From positions 2,480,001 to 2,544,000 of the forward strand of contig NZ_CP063353.1 in assembly GCF_014931565.1 (NCBI RefSeq): DNA of 64,000 nt. The letters are read 5' to 3'. Source of the DNA: Clostridium sp. 'deep sea'. Its GTDB lineage: Bacteria > Bacillota > UBA994 > PWPR01. Numbering within the stretch: the stretch's first letter is position 1; every line of letters starts with the position of its first letter. Positions 44,385-52,895 of this stretch are shown here, piece by piece. Below the pieces are notes generated by a model. The model had not been told where the DNA came from. It saw only the letters and a program-made list of their open reading frames with translations, and ran no database searches. The position numbers and the translations under genes were made by a program.

Positions 44385-44590
44385 TTAACCATAAGGAACC
44401 TAAGAACACGAAGAAAAGATTGTTTTATTTATGGTTTTGCTTTTATAAATGTGAACTTAATACTTTAATAAATGGTCGGGAGAACCCCGACCCTACAAAT
44501 TTTCGAGTACACTTATTTTATCAATTACCTAAACCGCGAAACATAGTGAACCCAAACAAAAGGGTTGCCTTTGGCAATCCTTTTATAATG
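44385..44590. repeat. Repeat-like sequence with two GC hairpins
   Basis: Part of the 693-bp gap 44356-45048. It begins with a tandem-like AAGGAACCT-AAGAACACG-AAGAAAAG stretch. Next is hairpin GGTCGGG / CCCGACC (44474-44492). A terminator-like hairpin AAAAGGGTTGCC / GGCAATCCTTTT (44558-44584) follows. The composition differs from neighbouring genes and resembles dispersed intergenic repeats of other bacterial genomes. An overlapping 82-codon frame here has no binding site and is not called. Confidence 0.4.
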
Positions 44591-44748
44591 CCTAATAAAG
44601 AGTTTAAGAGAAAGTCTTAACAATATTATATTAATTTATGTTTAAAAAATAAACTATATTTAAAATTTTGAACTTTATCAATTATAATAGTATTATTAAT
44701 TAGCACATTATACTTTGAAGATGGGCTTATCAGTTGGTTATTTACAAG

Positions 44749-44856
44749 CTAAATAACACGAAAATATAGGTACAAATTAAATAAAATCACTGTAACTATA
44801 GAAATTGCTATAAAGCTTATAAAAGTGAAGGTATCAAGCTTTGGTTGTTTAATCAT
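44749..44856 (-). CDS. Small hydrophobic peptide (35 aa), candidate
   Basis: A 35-residue frame on the minus strand: a short polar start (MIKQPKLDTF), one transmembrane helix (about residues 10-30) and a short tail ending FRVI. It has an AGGAGAG binding site 8 bases before the ATG and a promoter-like TTGAAT-16 bp-TATAAT (44922-44895 on the minus strand). Such a combination is unlikely by chance in this spacer. It could be a membrane microprotein or a type I toxin-like peptide; no antisense partner was identified. Confidence 0.45.
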   Translation of the reverse strand: MIKQPKLDTFTFISFIAISIVTVILFNLYLYFRVI

Positions 44857-44894
44857 GGCTATTACTCTCCTAACACTTATAGCATACGAAGTAT

Positions 44895-44922
44895 ATTATA
44901 CAAAATAAACAACACAATTCAA
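44895..44922 (-). promoter_or_regulatory. Promoter-like sequence for the 35-aa peptide
   Basis: On the minus strand TTGAAT (44922-44917), 16-bp spacer, TATAAT (44900-44895); about 40 bp before the small ORF. Confidence 0.45.
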
Positions 44923-45048
44923 CATAATTTTTGTTATAATTACAATAATAAAAAGACATTAAATAACTTTGTTCGACATTTAAGTGTAGCGTTAGTCACT
45001 ATTTGCCTTTTGCTTACACAATGTGACAAATAGAAGTGAGGATAAGCA

Positions 45049-47469
45049 ATGGAATTATTAGCACCTGCTGGCAGTATTGAGTCATTAAAAGCCGCAATAT
45101 ATGCTGGTGCAAATGCTGTTTATTTAGGGGGTAAAAAATTTAATGCCCGAGCTAATGCAGCTAACTTTACATTAGAAGAGCTTAAAATAGCTTGTGACTT
45201 AGCACATGATTATAATGTACGAGTTTATTTAACCGTAAATACCCTAACCCATGAGCAAGAGCTTTTAGAGATGGGCAACTACTTGTGTGAGGTAGCCAAC
45301 TGTGGTGTAGATGCCTTTATAGTTCAAGATCTAGGGGTTGCTAAATTGGCATCAAAAGTAGCACCACAAGTTGAATTACATGCCAGTACACAAATGACAA
45401 TACACTCAGCAGAGGCCTTGCCCCTGCTAATTGAAAATAACTTTAAAAGAGTGGTATTGGCTAGAGAAGTAGAGCTTGCTAGCATTAAAAAAATGCATGA
45501 GCAATATCCTCAAATTGGCTTAGAGGTGTTTGTTCATGGTGCTTTGTGTTATGCCTACTCTGGACAATGTTTAATGAGTAGCATAATAGGTGGCAGAAGT
45601 GGTAACAGAGGGGCCTGTGCTGGTCCATGTCGCTTACCATATACTTTAATGAAGGATGGCATTGCTGTAAAAACAAATGGTAACTACTTAATGAGCCCTA
45701 AAGATTTATGTTTAATAGAGCATTTACCAATTCTTAAAAAATACGGAGCAAGTGCCTTAAAAATTGAAGGAAGATTAAAACGACCTGATTATGTTTATAC
45801 AGTTGTTTCAAGATACCGAGAAGCCTTAAATAAAGCTGAAAGTTACCACTTTAGCAAAAGCGATAACTATCAGTTAAAACAAGCCTTTAATCGCTGCTTT
45901 ACTAAGGGGCTTATTTTGGGTGAAAAGGGTCAGGAACTAATGAACATAGATCGACCAGATAACCGCGGAGTTGAGGTAGCTGTTGTTAAGGATTGTTATA
46001 AAGGTAAACTAAAAATTAAGTGTTTAACTAATCTATTTAAAGGGGATATAATAGCTTGGCATGATGGAAAAAAAACTCAAACCCTAAAGCTACCCAAAGA
46101 CTACAATTTAGGAGCAATGATTGCTATTAAAACTAATGATAATGTTAAAATTGGTGATAAAGTAACTAGGGTTGTAAGTATAGAGCAACAGCGTAAGGTA
46201 ACTGAGGCAATGCGGAGACCGTTTGCTAAATTTGCCTTAAATATAACTGCCAATTTAACAGCTAATCAGCCTTTAGAAATAACTGCAATTGATAGTAATG
46301 GATATCAAGTAACAGTATTAGGTGAAAACTCATTAGAGCCAGCTTTAAACAAAATAGCTACCGAGAATTATGTATGTAGTCAATTGGGAAAACTAGGTGG
46401 CACAATGTGGTATTTGGCTGAATGTAATGTTAAGATAAGTGGTAATCCTGCTGTAAGAGCAGCTGAACTTAATAAATGTCGTAGACAGTTAATAACTAAG
46501 TTAATGGCTAAAAAACACAAGAAACAGCACCAAAACCCTAACTTAAAAGAGTGTAATACTGAGGTATTGGAACAATTACAGTATCAAAAACATCCAACAA
46601 AACAACAAATACTAAAACACCCAAAGCTTGCTGTTTCAGCTCAAACTCTATCTGAGGCTAAAGCAGCGCTAAATGTAGGGGCAGACCTTGTATACTTAGG
46701 TAGTGAAACTTTTCATAATTTAAGTGAAAATGAACTACAAGAACTATCCCAGTTTAATAAACATAAACTTGTGTTAAGGCTACCACGTATTACAGAAGAT
46801 AAAGACTTTAATGACTTAATAAACAGAATAAACTACTTTACAGAGTTTGGTATAAATAGTGTTTTAGTAGATAACTTAGGTCAATTAAACTATCTAAAAA
46901 ACAAACAACTAAAATTAATATCGGGATCTGGAATTCCAGTTTTTAATGCCTTAACTATTAAAGAACTAAAAAAGCAAAATATTAGTAGAATTACATTTTC
47001 ACCAGAACTTAACTATAAACAAATATCAGAACTAGTCAGTCTTTCAGATTTACCTATAGAGATAGTAATCCATGGGAGAATACTATTAATGATACACAAA
47101 TCATGTATTTTAAGTGGATTAGGAACCTGTAATAATGACTGTTTAATTTCTAAATACAGCCTAAAAGACCGAAAAAATTATCAGTTTCCACTTGTGTTTG
47201 ATAACAGCCATCGCTCCTACTTATATAATTGTCAAGATTTAGCTCTATATAATAAAATACCAGAGTTGTTTAAATTAAATGCCAGTGTTTTACGAATAGA
47301 AGCAAGTGGTAGAGGAGAGCAATATGTGATAAATGTTGTACAAGAGTATCAGCAATTATTACAAAAAATTGATAATATTAGTGAAGAAGACTGTGTACAA
47401 GCATATAAAAACTTAATCGAATATAGCGAAATGGGTTTAACTAAGGCACATTGGCAAAGAGGAGTATAG
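45049..47469 (+). CDS. U32 family peptidase, double-domain (DUF3656-containing)
   Basis: An 806-residue U32-family protein. The family signature EVFVHGALCYAYSGQCLMSS with following GRSGNRGACAGPCR lies around residues 160-195 and contains conserved cysteines. The middle (about 370-450) corresponds to the DUF3656-type insert. A second, shorter U32-like half starts near residue 525 (LAVSAQTLSEAKAALNVGADLVYLGS) with a degenerate HGRILLMIHKSCILSG segment. Members annotated as peptidases include proteins now tied to 23S rRNA or tRNA hydroxylation and prephenate-dependent chemistry, so protease activity is not assured. ATG with GTGAGGAT site; next is walR after 111 bp. Confidence 0.88.
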   Translation: MELLAPAGSIESLKAAIYAGANAVYLGGKKFNARANAANFTLEELKIACDLAHDYNVRVYLTVNTLTHEQELLEMGNYLCEVANCGVDAFIVQDLGVAKLASKVAPQVELHASTQMTIHSAEALPLLIENNFKRVVLAREVELASIKKMHEQYPQIGLEVFVHGALCYAYSGQCLMSSIIGGRSGNRGACAGPCRLPYTLMKDGIAVKTNGNYLMSPKDLCLIEHLPILKKYGASALKIEGRLKRPDYVYTVVSRYREALNKAESYHFSKSDNYQLKQAFNRCFTKGLILGEKGQELMNIDRPDNRGVEVAVVKDCYKGKLKIKCLTNLFKGDIIAWHDGKKTQTLKLPKDYNLGAMIAIKTNDNVKIGDKVTRVVSIEQQRKVTEAMRRPFAKFALNITANLTANQPLEITAIDSNGYQVTVLGENSLEPALNKIATENYVCSQLGKLGGTMWYLAECNVKISGNPAVRAAELNKCRRQLITKLMAKKHKKQHQNPNLKECNTEVLEQLQYQKHPTKQQILKHPKLAVSAQTLSEAKAALNVGADLVYLGSETFHNLSENELQELSQFNKHKLVLRLPRITEDKDFNDLINRINYFTEFGINSVLVDNLGQLNYLKNKQLKLISGSGIPVFNALTIKELKKQNISRITFSPELNYKQISELVSLSDLPIEIVIHGRILLMIHKSCILSGLGTCNNDCLISKYSLKDRKNYQFPLVFDNSHRSYLYNCQDLALYNKIPELFKLNASVLRIEASGRGEQYVINVVQEYQQLLQKIDNISEEDCVQAYKNLIEYSEMGLTKAHWQRGV

Positions 47470-47481
47470 TTTTAGATTATA

Positions 47482-47497
47482 ATGCGTTTAAACGCAT
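47482..47497. promoter_or_regulatory. Perfect 16-bp palindrome upstream of walR
   Basis: Sequence ATGCGTTT-AAACGCAT, fully symmetric, 12 bp after the U32 gene stop and about 33 bp upstream of the predicted walR -10. No T tract, so it is more like a protein-binding site than a terminator. Confidence 0.45.
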
Positions 47498-47507
47498 AAA
47501 TTAACAA

Positions 47508-47535
47508 TTAATATACAGGAAAAAGACTGTATAAT
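47508..47535 (+). promoter_or_regulatory. Predicted walR promoter
   Basis: TTAATA (47508-47513), 16-bp spacer, TATAAT (47530-47535), 46 bp upstream of the walR start. Confidence 0.5.
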
Positions 47536-47580
47536 ATAGAAAAATAATATAATTATAAATAAATTGAGGGGGAGCTATAA

Positions 47581-48279
47581 ATGACGGCTAAGATACTTGT
47601 TGTTGAAGACGAGCAATTAATTGCTGAAATGATTCAGTTTAACTTAGAAAAACAAGGTTATGAGGTATATGTAGCACCCGATGGTATACTTGCAGTTCAA
47701 AAGGTTGAGCAAGTAAAACCAGACTTAATATTACTTGATATAATGTTGCCAGGTTTAAATGGCTTTGAGGTGTGCCGTCAAGTAAGGAAAAATCATAATA
47801 CTCCAATAATAATGCTAACTGCCAAAGAAACAGAGAGTGATAAGGTTCAAGGACTAAACCTTGGAGCAGATGATTATATTACAAAGCCTTTTAATCCTCA
47901 GGAACTTTTAGCCCGAGTAAATGCTCAGTTACGTAGAGCAAATGTGTTAAATGTTCAAGAATTAAATAATGTAAATCAGCTTAACTTTGGAAAATTAAAG
48001 ATTGATATAGAAAAATATGAAGTTTATAAAAGTGATAATCTACTTGCATTAACAATAAGAGAATTTGAGCTACTAAGTTTCTTAGCTAAAAATGCCGATA
48101 AGGTGTATTCTCGAGCAGATCTTTTACATGAAGTATGGGGCTATAAAGAGTTTTTTGGAGATGACCGAACAGTTGATGTAACAGTTCGCCGTTTACGAGA
48201 AAAAATTGAAGAAATCCCAAGTGCACCACAGTATATTATAACAAAACGCGGTGTAGGGTATTATTTTAAAAGAAAATAG
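47581..48279 (+). CDS. walR: Response regulator WalR (YycF)
   Basis: A 232-residue OmpR-class regulator. The receiver domain is complete: acidic pair in VVEDEQ, phosphoacceptor Asp in LLDIMLPGLNG (D53), Thr in IIMLTAKE and Lys in DYITKPF. The C-terminal winged helix has REFELLSFLAKNADKVYSRADLL, and GDDRTVDVTVRRLREKI gives the recognition helix. The order walR-walK-yycH-yycI identifies the essential cell-wall homeostasis system rather than PhoP. GGGGGAG site before the ATG. Confidence 0.93.
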   Translation: MTAKILVVEDEQLIAEMIQFNLEKQGYEVYVAPDGILAVQKVEQVKPDLILLDIMLPGLNGFEVCRQVRKNHNTPIIMLTAKETESDKVQGLNLGADDYITKPFNPQELLARVNAQLRRANVLNVQELNNVNQLNFGKLKIDIEKYEVYKSDNLLALTIREFELLSFLAKNADKVYSRADLLHEVWGYKEFFGDDRTVDVTVRRLREKIEEIPSAPQYIITKRGVGYYFKRK

Positions 48280-48288
48280 GGTAATTAT

Positions 48289-50277
48289 ATGTCAACAAAG
48301 CTACTTAAGCGTAGATCTGCAAGTATTCAATGGCGCCTAGTATTTATATATGTATTAGTAATAGTTGTAGTTATGCAAGCAGTAAGTTTTTACTTAATAT
48401 CAAACATCCAGAAAATGCTAGAAGGTAGTTTTGAAAAACGAATTCAAGATAACTCACATGTATTAGCAAACAGACTAAGAGATAACATCAGTGATACTGA
48501 GTATGTAAGTAGAATAATTGAAGATGAGTTAAAGTATCAAAGACCCAATGATGATTCAAGTAATGCTGCAGTTGATAAATATAATATACTATTGTTCAAT
48601 AATGAAAAAAAATTAATATATGGACCCAGTGATGATTTTTTATATTGGTCTGATGATGTTTTAATTAATGCAGAGCTTTCAGATGATAATTATTATACTA
48701 AAATTAAAAAAAATGTAACGGATCAAAACAAAAGATATTTAATAAGTTGTGAGAAAATAGTTAGTGATGAAATTACACTGGGCTATTTATATACTATTGC
48801 TGCAATGGAAAATCAGGTTTACAAAAACGTTAATCAAATTAGAAGTACTATGTTAATGGGTACAATGATAACTTTAGTAATCTCTATGATACTTAGCTTA
48901 GCCTTAGCTGGTACTATTACAAAACCTATCAAACAACTTACTTTAAGTGCGGCAGAAATGGCACGGGGTAATTTCTCTCAAGAAATTGAGGTTCATTCAA
49001 ACGATGAGATAGGTCATTTAGGTGATATGTTTAACTCTATGGCAAGGCAATTGAGTCAAACATTGGGTGAAATATCTAATGAAAAAAGTAAAATGGATGC
49101 AATCTTTACTTACATGAGTAACGGAGTTATTGCTTTTGATATCAATGGTGAACTTATTCATATTAATCCTCTTGCGAAAGAGTTATTAGTTTTACCAAAT
49201 AAAGAAGCCCATTTATTGGTACCAGAAATAATTGAAAAACTAGAAATAAATAAAATTGAACAAACAGCAAAGATGGATCGACTCATTGTAAAAGAGATTA
49301 CTCTTCCTTATGATGGAGGTCGTACTATTCGTATGCAACAGGCTCCATTTAAACGTGAAAAACAACATAATGGAGTTATTATGGTGCTCGAAGACGTTAC
49401 TGAACAACAAAAATTAGAGCGTATGCGTAGAGAATTTATAGCCAATGTATCTCATGAGTTAAAAACACCACTCACAAATATTCAGGTAAGAATACAAACT
49501 TTACAAGAATATATAACAGAAAAAAAATTAACACCCATACAGCTAATAAATATTATAAAAGCTGGTTGGAGAATGTTAAATATCAATAGAGATAGAGTTA
49601 AGCAGCTTTTACCTGGAGATGCATTTGATGAGTATGATTTAACATATGAGCAACTAAAAGAACTGTATGCTTGGCAAATCGAAAGCATCCAGCGTAAAAT
49701 GTTGCCGGATATAGTGTCAGAAACAACCCGAATGAATAAATTAGTTCGTGACTTATTGCAGCTATCTCAACTCGACTCAGAGCATGTAAAGTTTAATAAA
49801 AGAAGGTTCTCAATCAATAGCTTATTAGAACAGGTAGTCGAAAGGATGCAAGCAACTGCCAAAGAGAAATCAACAATAATAACTTATGAAGCTAAGCCAG
49901 ACATGCCAGAGGTTTTTGCTGATAGTGATACCATTGAGCAGGTAGCTTACAATGTGTTAAGTAATGCCATAAAATACTCTCCTAATGACAGTGAGATTAA
50001 TGTTACTTTAACAAGAGAAGACAGTTTTGCTGTAGTTAGTATTCATGACAATGGTATTGGTATACCTGCAGAGGATTTACCGCGCATTTTTGAGAGATTT
50101 TATCGGGTAGATAAAGCACGATCTCGTAGGTTAGGTGGAACGGGACTTGGCTTGTCTATTGCTAAAGAAATTATTGAAACCCATGGCGGTCATATAGATA
50201 TCTTTAGTATCATGGGTGAGGGTACTGAGGTAAGATTTACACTTCCTTTTGTTAAGGCAGTTGATGGTGTATTATGA
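48289..50277 (+). CDS. walK: Sensor histidine kinase WalK (YycG) with insertion in DHp domain
   Basis: A 662-residue membrane histidine kinase. TM1 is at about residues 17-38, an extracytoplasmic domain spans 39-186, TM2 187-209, HAMP 210-262 and a PAS domain about 266-372. The phosphorylated His is H389 in VSHELKTP. N-box VLSNAIKYS and G-boxes DNGIGIP and GGTGLGLSIAKEI follow. Between HELKTPL and ETTRMNKLV there are 82 residues, where Bacillus subtilis WalK as I recall it has about 32. Roughly 50 residues (about 411-465) are therefore inserted within the helical hairpin. The frame is intact throughout. It follows walR after 9 bp and overlaps yycH by 4. Confidence 0.92.
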   Translation: MSTKLLKRRSASIQWRLVFIYVLVIVVVMQAVSFYLISNIQKMLEGSFEKRIQDNSHVLANRLRDNISDTEYVSRIIEDELKYQRPNDDSSNAAVDKYNILLFNNEKKLIYGPSDDFLYWSDDVLINAELSDDNYYTKIKKNVTDQNKRYLISCEKIVSDEITLGYLYTIAAMENQVYKNVNQIRSTMLMGTMITLVISMILSLALAGTITKPIKQLTLSAAEMARGNFSQEIEVHSNDEIGHLGDMFNSMARQLSQTLGEISNEKSKMDAIFTYMSNGVIAFDINGELIHINPLAKELLVLPNKEAHLLVPEIIEKLEINKIEQTAKMDRLIVKEITLPYDGGRTIRMQQAPFKREKQHNGVIMVLEDVTEQQKLERMRREFIANVSHELKTPLTNIQVRIQTLQEYITEKKLTPIQLINIIKAGWRMLNINRDRVKQLLPGDAFDEYDLTYEQLKELYAWQIESIQRKMLPDIVSETTRMNKLVRDLLQLSQLDSEHVKFNKRRFSINSLLEQVVERMQATAKEKSTIITYEAKPDMPEVFADSDTIEQVAYNVLSNAIKYSPNDSEINVTLTREDSFAVVSIHDNGIGIPAEDLPRIFERFYRVDKARSRRLGGTGLGLSIAKEIIETHGGHIDIFSIMGEGTEVRFTLPFVKAVDGVL

Positions 50278-51758
50278 TACTTGAAAGAATAAAAACACTA
50301 ATATTAATTATATTAGTACTTACGAGTTTAGTATTATCACTAACCCTTTGGACTGATGTGAAAAACTATGAGGCATTACCCTCTTGGGTATTAAAGAGTG
50401 CAACAGTTCATCAAGTTGTAGACCCTGAGGATCAGCCCATTGTTAAGAATATTGAAGAGGAAAAATTACTGAGTGCACTATTAGAACCAGATAGAATGGT
50501 AGATCATGGGAAATTTGTTAGTAGAATGTATTACCTTGGTAGCAGTGGTTTTGCCTCAAAAGCTTGGAGCAGAGTTTATGAGTCTTTAAAAACAGGCACT
50601 AATGCAAATATTACTAAAATTAATCTAGATGAATGGACCAATACAGTTAAGAGTAGTAGTTATGAGTTTTTATTAGCAGGAAGTTATCCTGTTAACATGA
50701 TGTTCCCATCTTGGAATGGCGAAAATGTCTCCATGAAAATAGATAGAATAATGGTTACAACGGGTGATAAACCGGAAATATATTTACGGTCATTAAACTA
50801 CAGAACATTATACAAGGTAGTGTTAGAAGATGTTGCATGGCCTGAAAACGGTATAAAGACATTTAGAGGTAATGGTGATAATGGCTGGCGTGTATACGAT
50901 GGGGGTTATGGAAATGCCTCTATTTTAACTGGTGTATATCTGCCATCAAACTTCATAACTAATTATGGAGCGGATTTTCCAGAGATTATGATGTCTGCTG
51001 AAACTCAGGACCGTAAAAAGTGGCTTTCTATATTCTTTACGAATACTAATTTAGCTCGAGAGATTGTGTTAAGCCAAAATAGATATCGCTATCTGTTTAG
51101 TTCAACAACGTTAGCTATTGACTATAATAAAGCACCCCATATTGAGTATAGTTTTGTTACTTTAAATAAAAATAAAAATTCCATAAGTTATGCTGATGAA
51201 TTTTTAAAGAGTAGTAAGTTTGCAAATGAACACAACTATACCAATTGGCCTAACTTTGAGAGCGATGTTAAACTAGTTAGAACATGGAAAAAAACAGATA
51301 AGATCAATTTTGTTTATAATACCTATTCAACAGGTTTAAAATATAATATACCTGTATTGTATAGTATTCCATCCTACACAGTAGAAACTGAGGGCGGTAT
51401 TGTTACAGAAATGACACGTCAGGTATGGGAATTAGGTAGACATAATAAGGTGCCTAAAATTGCTATTGAGCCTTCAGATGCCATAGAAAAGCTCTCTAGT
51501 GATAAGTGGAAGGTGTCTACAGAATTTAATCCTTATGCAGCCGAGGTTGTATCAAAATTTCAGGATTATTTAAAAAATGGTTATAAGATATCTGATGTCA
51601 TGTTATCTTATTTTGTGGACTATAAATTTACAGATAGCTATTTAGTAGCCCCGCATTGGGCAGTTACTTTAACTAACGGTGATGGGGTTGCTGTGCGTTT
51701 TTTAATTAATGCTTTAACAAGTAATGTACCTCAAGAGAATGGATTTATTGTTGAGTAA
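50274..51758 (+). CDS. yycH: WalRK accessory membrane protein YycH
   Basis: A 494-residue YycH-type regulator of WalK. One N-terminal transmembrane helix (about residues 7-25) anchors a large extracytoplasmic domain. The gene starts with an ATGA overlap with the walK stop and is followed after 17 bp by yycI, the usual order. Recognition rests on position, topology, length and family-like strands such as PYAAEVVSKFQDYL. In Bacillus YycH and YycI interact with WalK; the direction of control differs between species. Confidence 0.82.
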   Translation: MILERIKTLILIILVLTSLVLSLTLWTDVKNYEALPSWVLKSATVHQVVDPEDQPIVKNIEEEKLLSALLEPDRMVDHGKFVSRMYYLGSSGFASKAWSRVYESLKTGTNANITKINLDEWTNTVKSSSYEFLLAGSYPVNMMFPSWNGENVSMKIDRIMVTTGDKPEIYLRSLNYRTLYKVVLEDVAWPENGIKTFRGNGDNGWRVYDGGYGNASILTGVYLPSNFITNYGADFPEIMMSAETQDRKKWLSIFFTNTNLAREIVLSQNRYRYLFSSTTLAIDYNKAPHIEYSFVTLNKNKNSISYADEFLKSSKFANEHNYTNWPNFESDVKLVRTWKKTDKINFVYNTYSTGLKYNIPVLYSIPSYTVETEGGIVTEMTRQVWELGRHNKVPKIAIEPSDAIEKLSSDKWKVSTEFNPYAAEVVSKFQDYLKNGYKISDVMLSYFVDYKFTDSYLVAPHWAVTLTNGDGVAVRFLINALTSNVPQENGFIVE

Positions 51759-51775
51759 AGCTAAGGAGGGTAATT

Positions 51776-52735
51776 GTGAATTGGTCTAAAGCAAAAACAA
51801 TCTTAATAGTTACCTTTTTAGTGTTAAATCTTTATTTAGTATCCCAATTGATTATGCAGAGAAATAGCTCAATTACAATAACTGAGTATAATGCTGTTAA
51901 TGAGAGTACGCTAACTCTGTTAAGAGAAAAATATAATATTGATGTTTCATTGGAGAAACTCGATAAAGGGGTCTCCCCAAATGTTAATCCTGAGGTAGGC
52001 TATAAGTTGGTTGATAAAGATGCCTTAATTAAAAATCTATGGCCTACTAAAACGGTTTTCCCTAATGCAGAGGGCAGGTATGTACTTGAAAATGAGTATT
52101 TAATAATTGGCAGAAATGATTATTATTATAATAACTTAAATAGGCAAGATAGGTTAATGAGTAAGTCGTATTTAAATATTATTAAGGACAATCATAAAAT
52201 TAGCTTTATGTCAGGTATACTTAAAAAAGATTTAGAGAATGCTTTAGGTATAGAATTTAATAATTGGATCCTTAGTGGTATGCAGGAAATTGAAGAGAAT
52301 GATGAAGTGTTTTACTCATTTACTTTTACCCAACTTATTGACTTAGAGGTATATGATATTAGTAGTTATACTAGGGTTAAGATTAGTAGCAACGGCAGTA
52401 TTGTAGAGGTAAAACGTTCGGAACTTGAGAAAAAGGCGAATAATAAGAATTTTATTGATAAAATAAATGAAAAGATAAGCCTAAGTGAAAAAACTAAAAA
52501 AATATCTGCAGCCGAAGCACTATTATTTTTGGCTGGGCAAAAACCTTATGAGGGAAATATTTCAATAGATAATATTAAATTGATATACTTTGGATTAAAA
52601 CAATCAGATTTAGATCAAAGTGAGAATATACCGTTTATGTGGCCATTAAAGCCTGTATGGAAGATTGATACAATAAGTGAAGATGGCACTAAAGAAGTGT
52701 ATTTTTTAGATGCATATACTGGTAAACTAGAGTAG
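51776..52735 (+). CDS. yycI: WalRK accessory membrane protein YycI
   Basis: A 319-residue YycI-family protein. It has the typical start MNWSKAKTILIVTFLVLNLYL, a single transmembrane helix (about residues 7-25) and an extracytoplasmic domain ending in the YFLDAYTGKLE strand. GTG start at 51776 with an AAGGAGGG site. It closes the wal operon; the usual downstream yycJ metallohydrolase and htrA are absent, and murA follows after a 160-bp AT-rich gap. Confidence 0.84.
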   Translation: MNWSKAKTILIVTFLVLNLYLVSQLIMQRNSSITITEYNAVNESTLTLLREKYNIDVSLEKLDKGVSPNVNPEVGYKLVDKDALIKNLWPTKTVFPNAEGRYVLENEYLIIGRNDYYYNNLNRQDRLMSKSYLNIIKDNHKISFMSGILKKDLENALGIEFNNWILSGMQEIEENDEVFYSFTFTQLIDLEVYDISSYTRVKISSNGSIVEVKRSELEKKANNKNFIDKINEKISLSEKTKKISAAEALLFLAGQKPYEGNISIDNIKLIYFGLKQSDLDQSENIPFMWPLKPVWKIDTISEDGTKEVYFLDAYTGKLE

Positions 52736-52895
52736 TTATTTATTATAATAGAAATATTAAGATTACCTTAAAAAAAAATTACTTCAAGTTGTAGAAATAT
52801 GTTAGAATTAGTTTTAGAGAAATAAAGCTAGATAATTAATTATAGAAATGCTTATTAAGGGCATCCGGCGAATTGTTGGATCGGAGGAAAACGAA

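Noticed and set aside
44372-44620. 82-codon plus-strand ORF
   Set aside because: No binding site, unlikely composition, and it runs through two hairpins of a repeat-like spacer.
44845-45033. 62-codon plus-strand ORF before the U32 gene
   Set aside because: No binding site; it overlaps promoter-like sequences on both strands and has no protein-like pattern.
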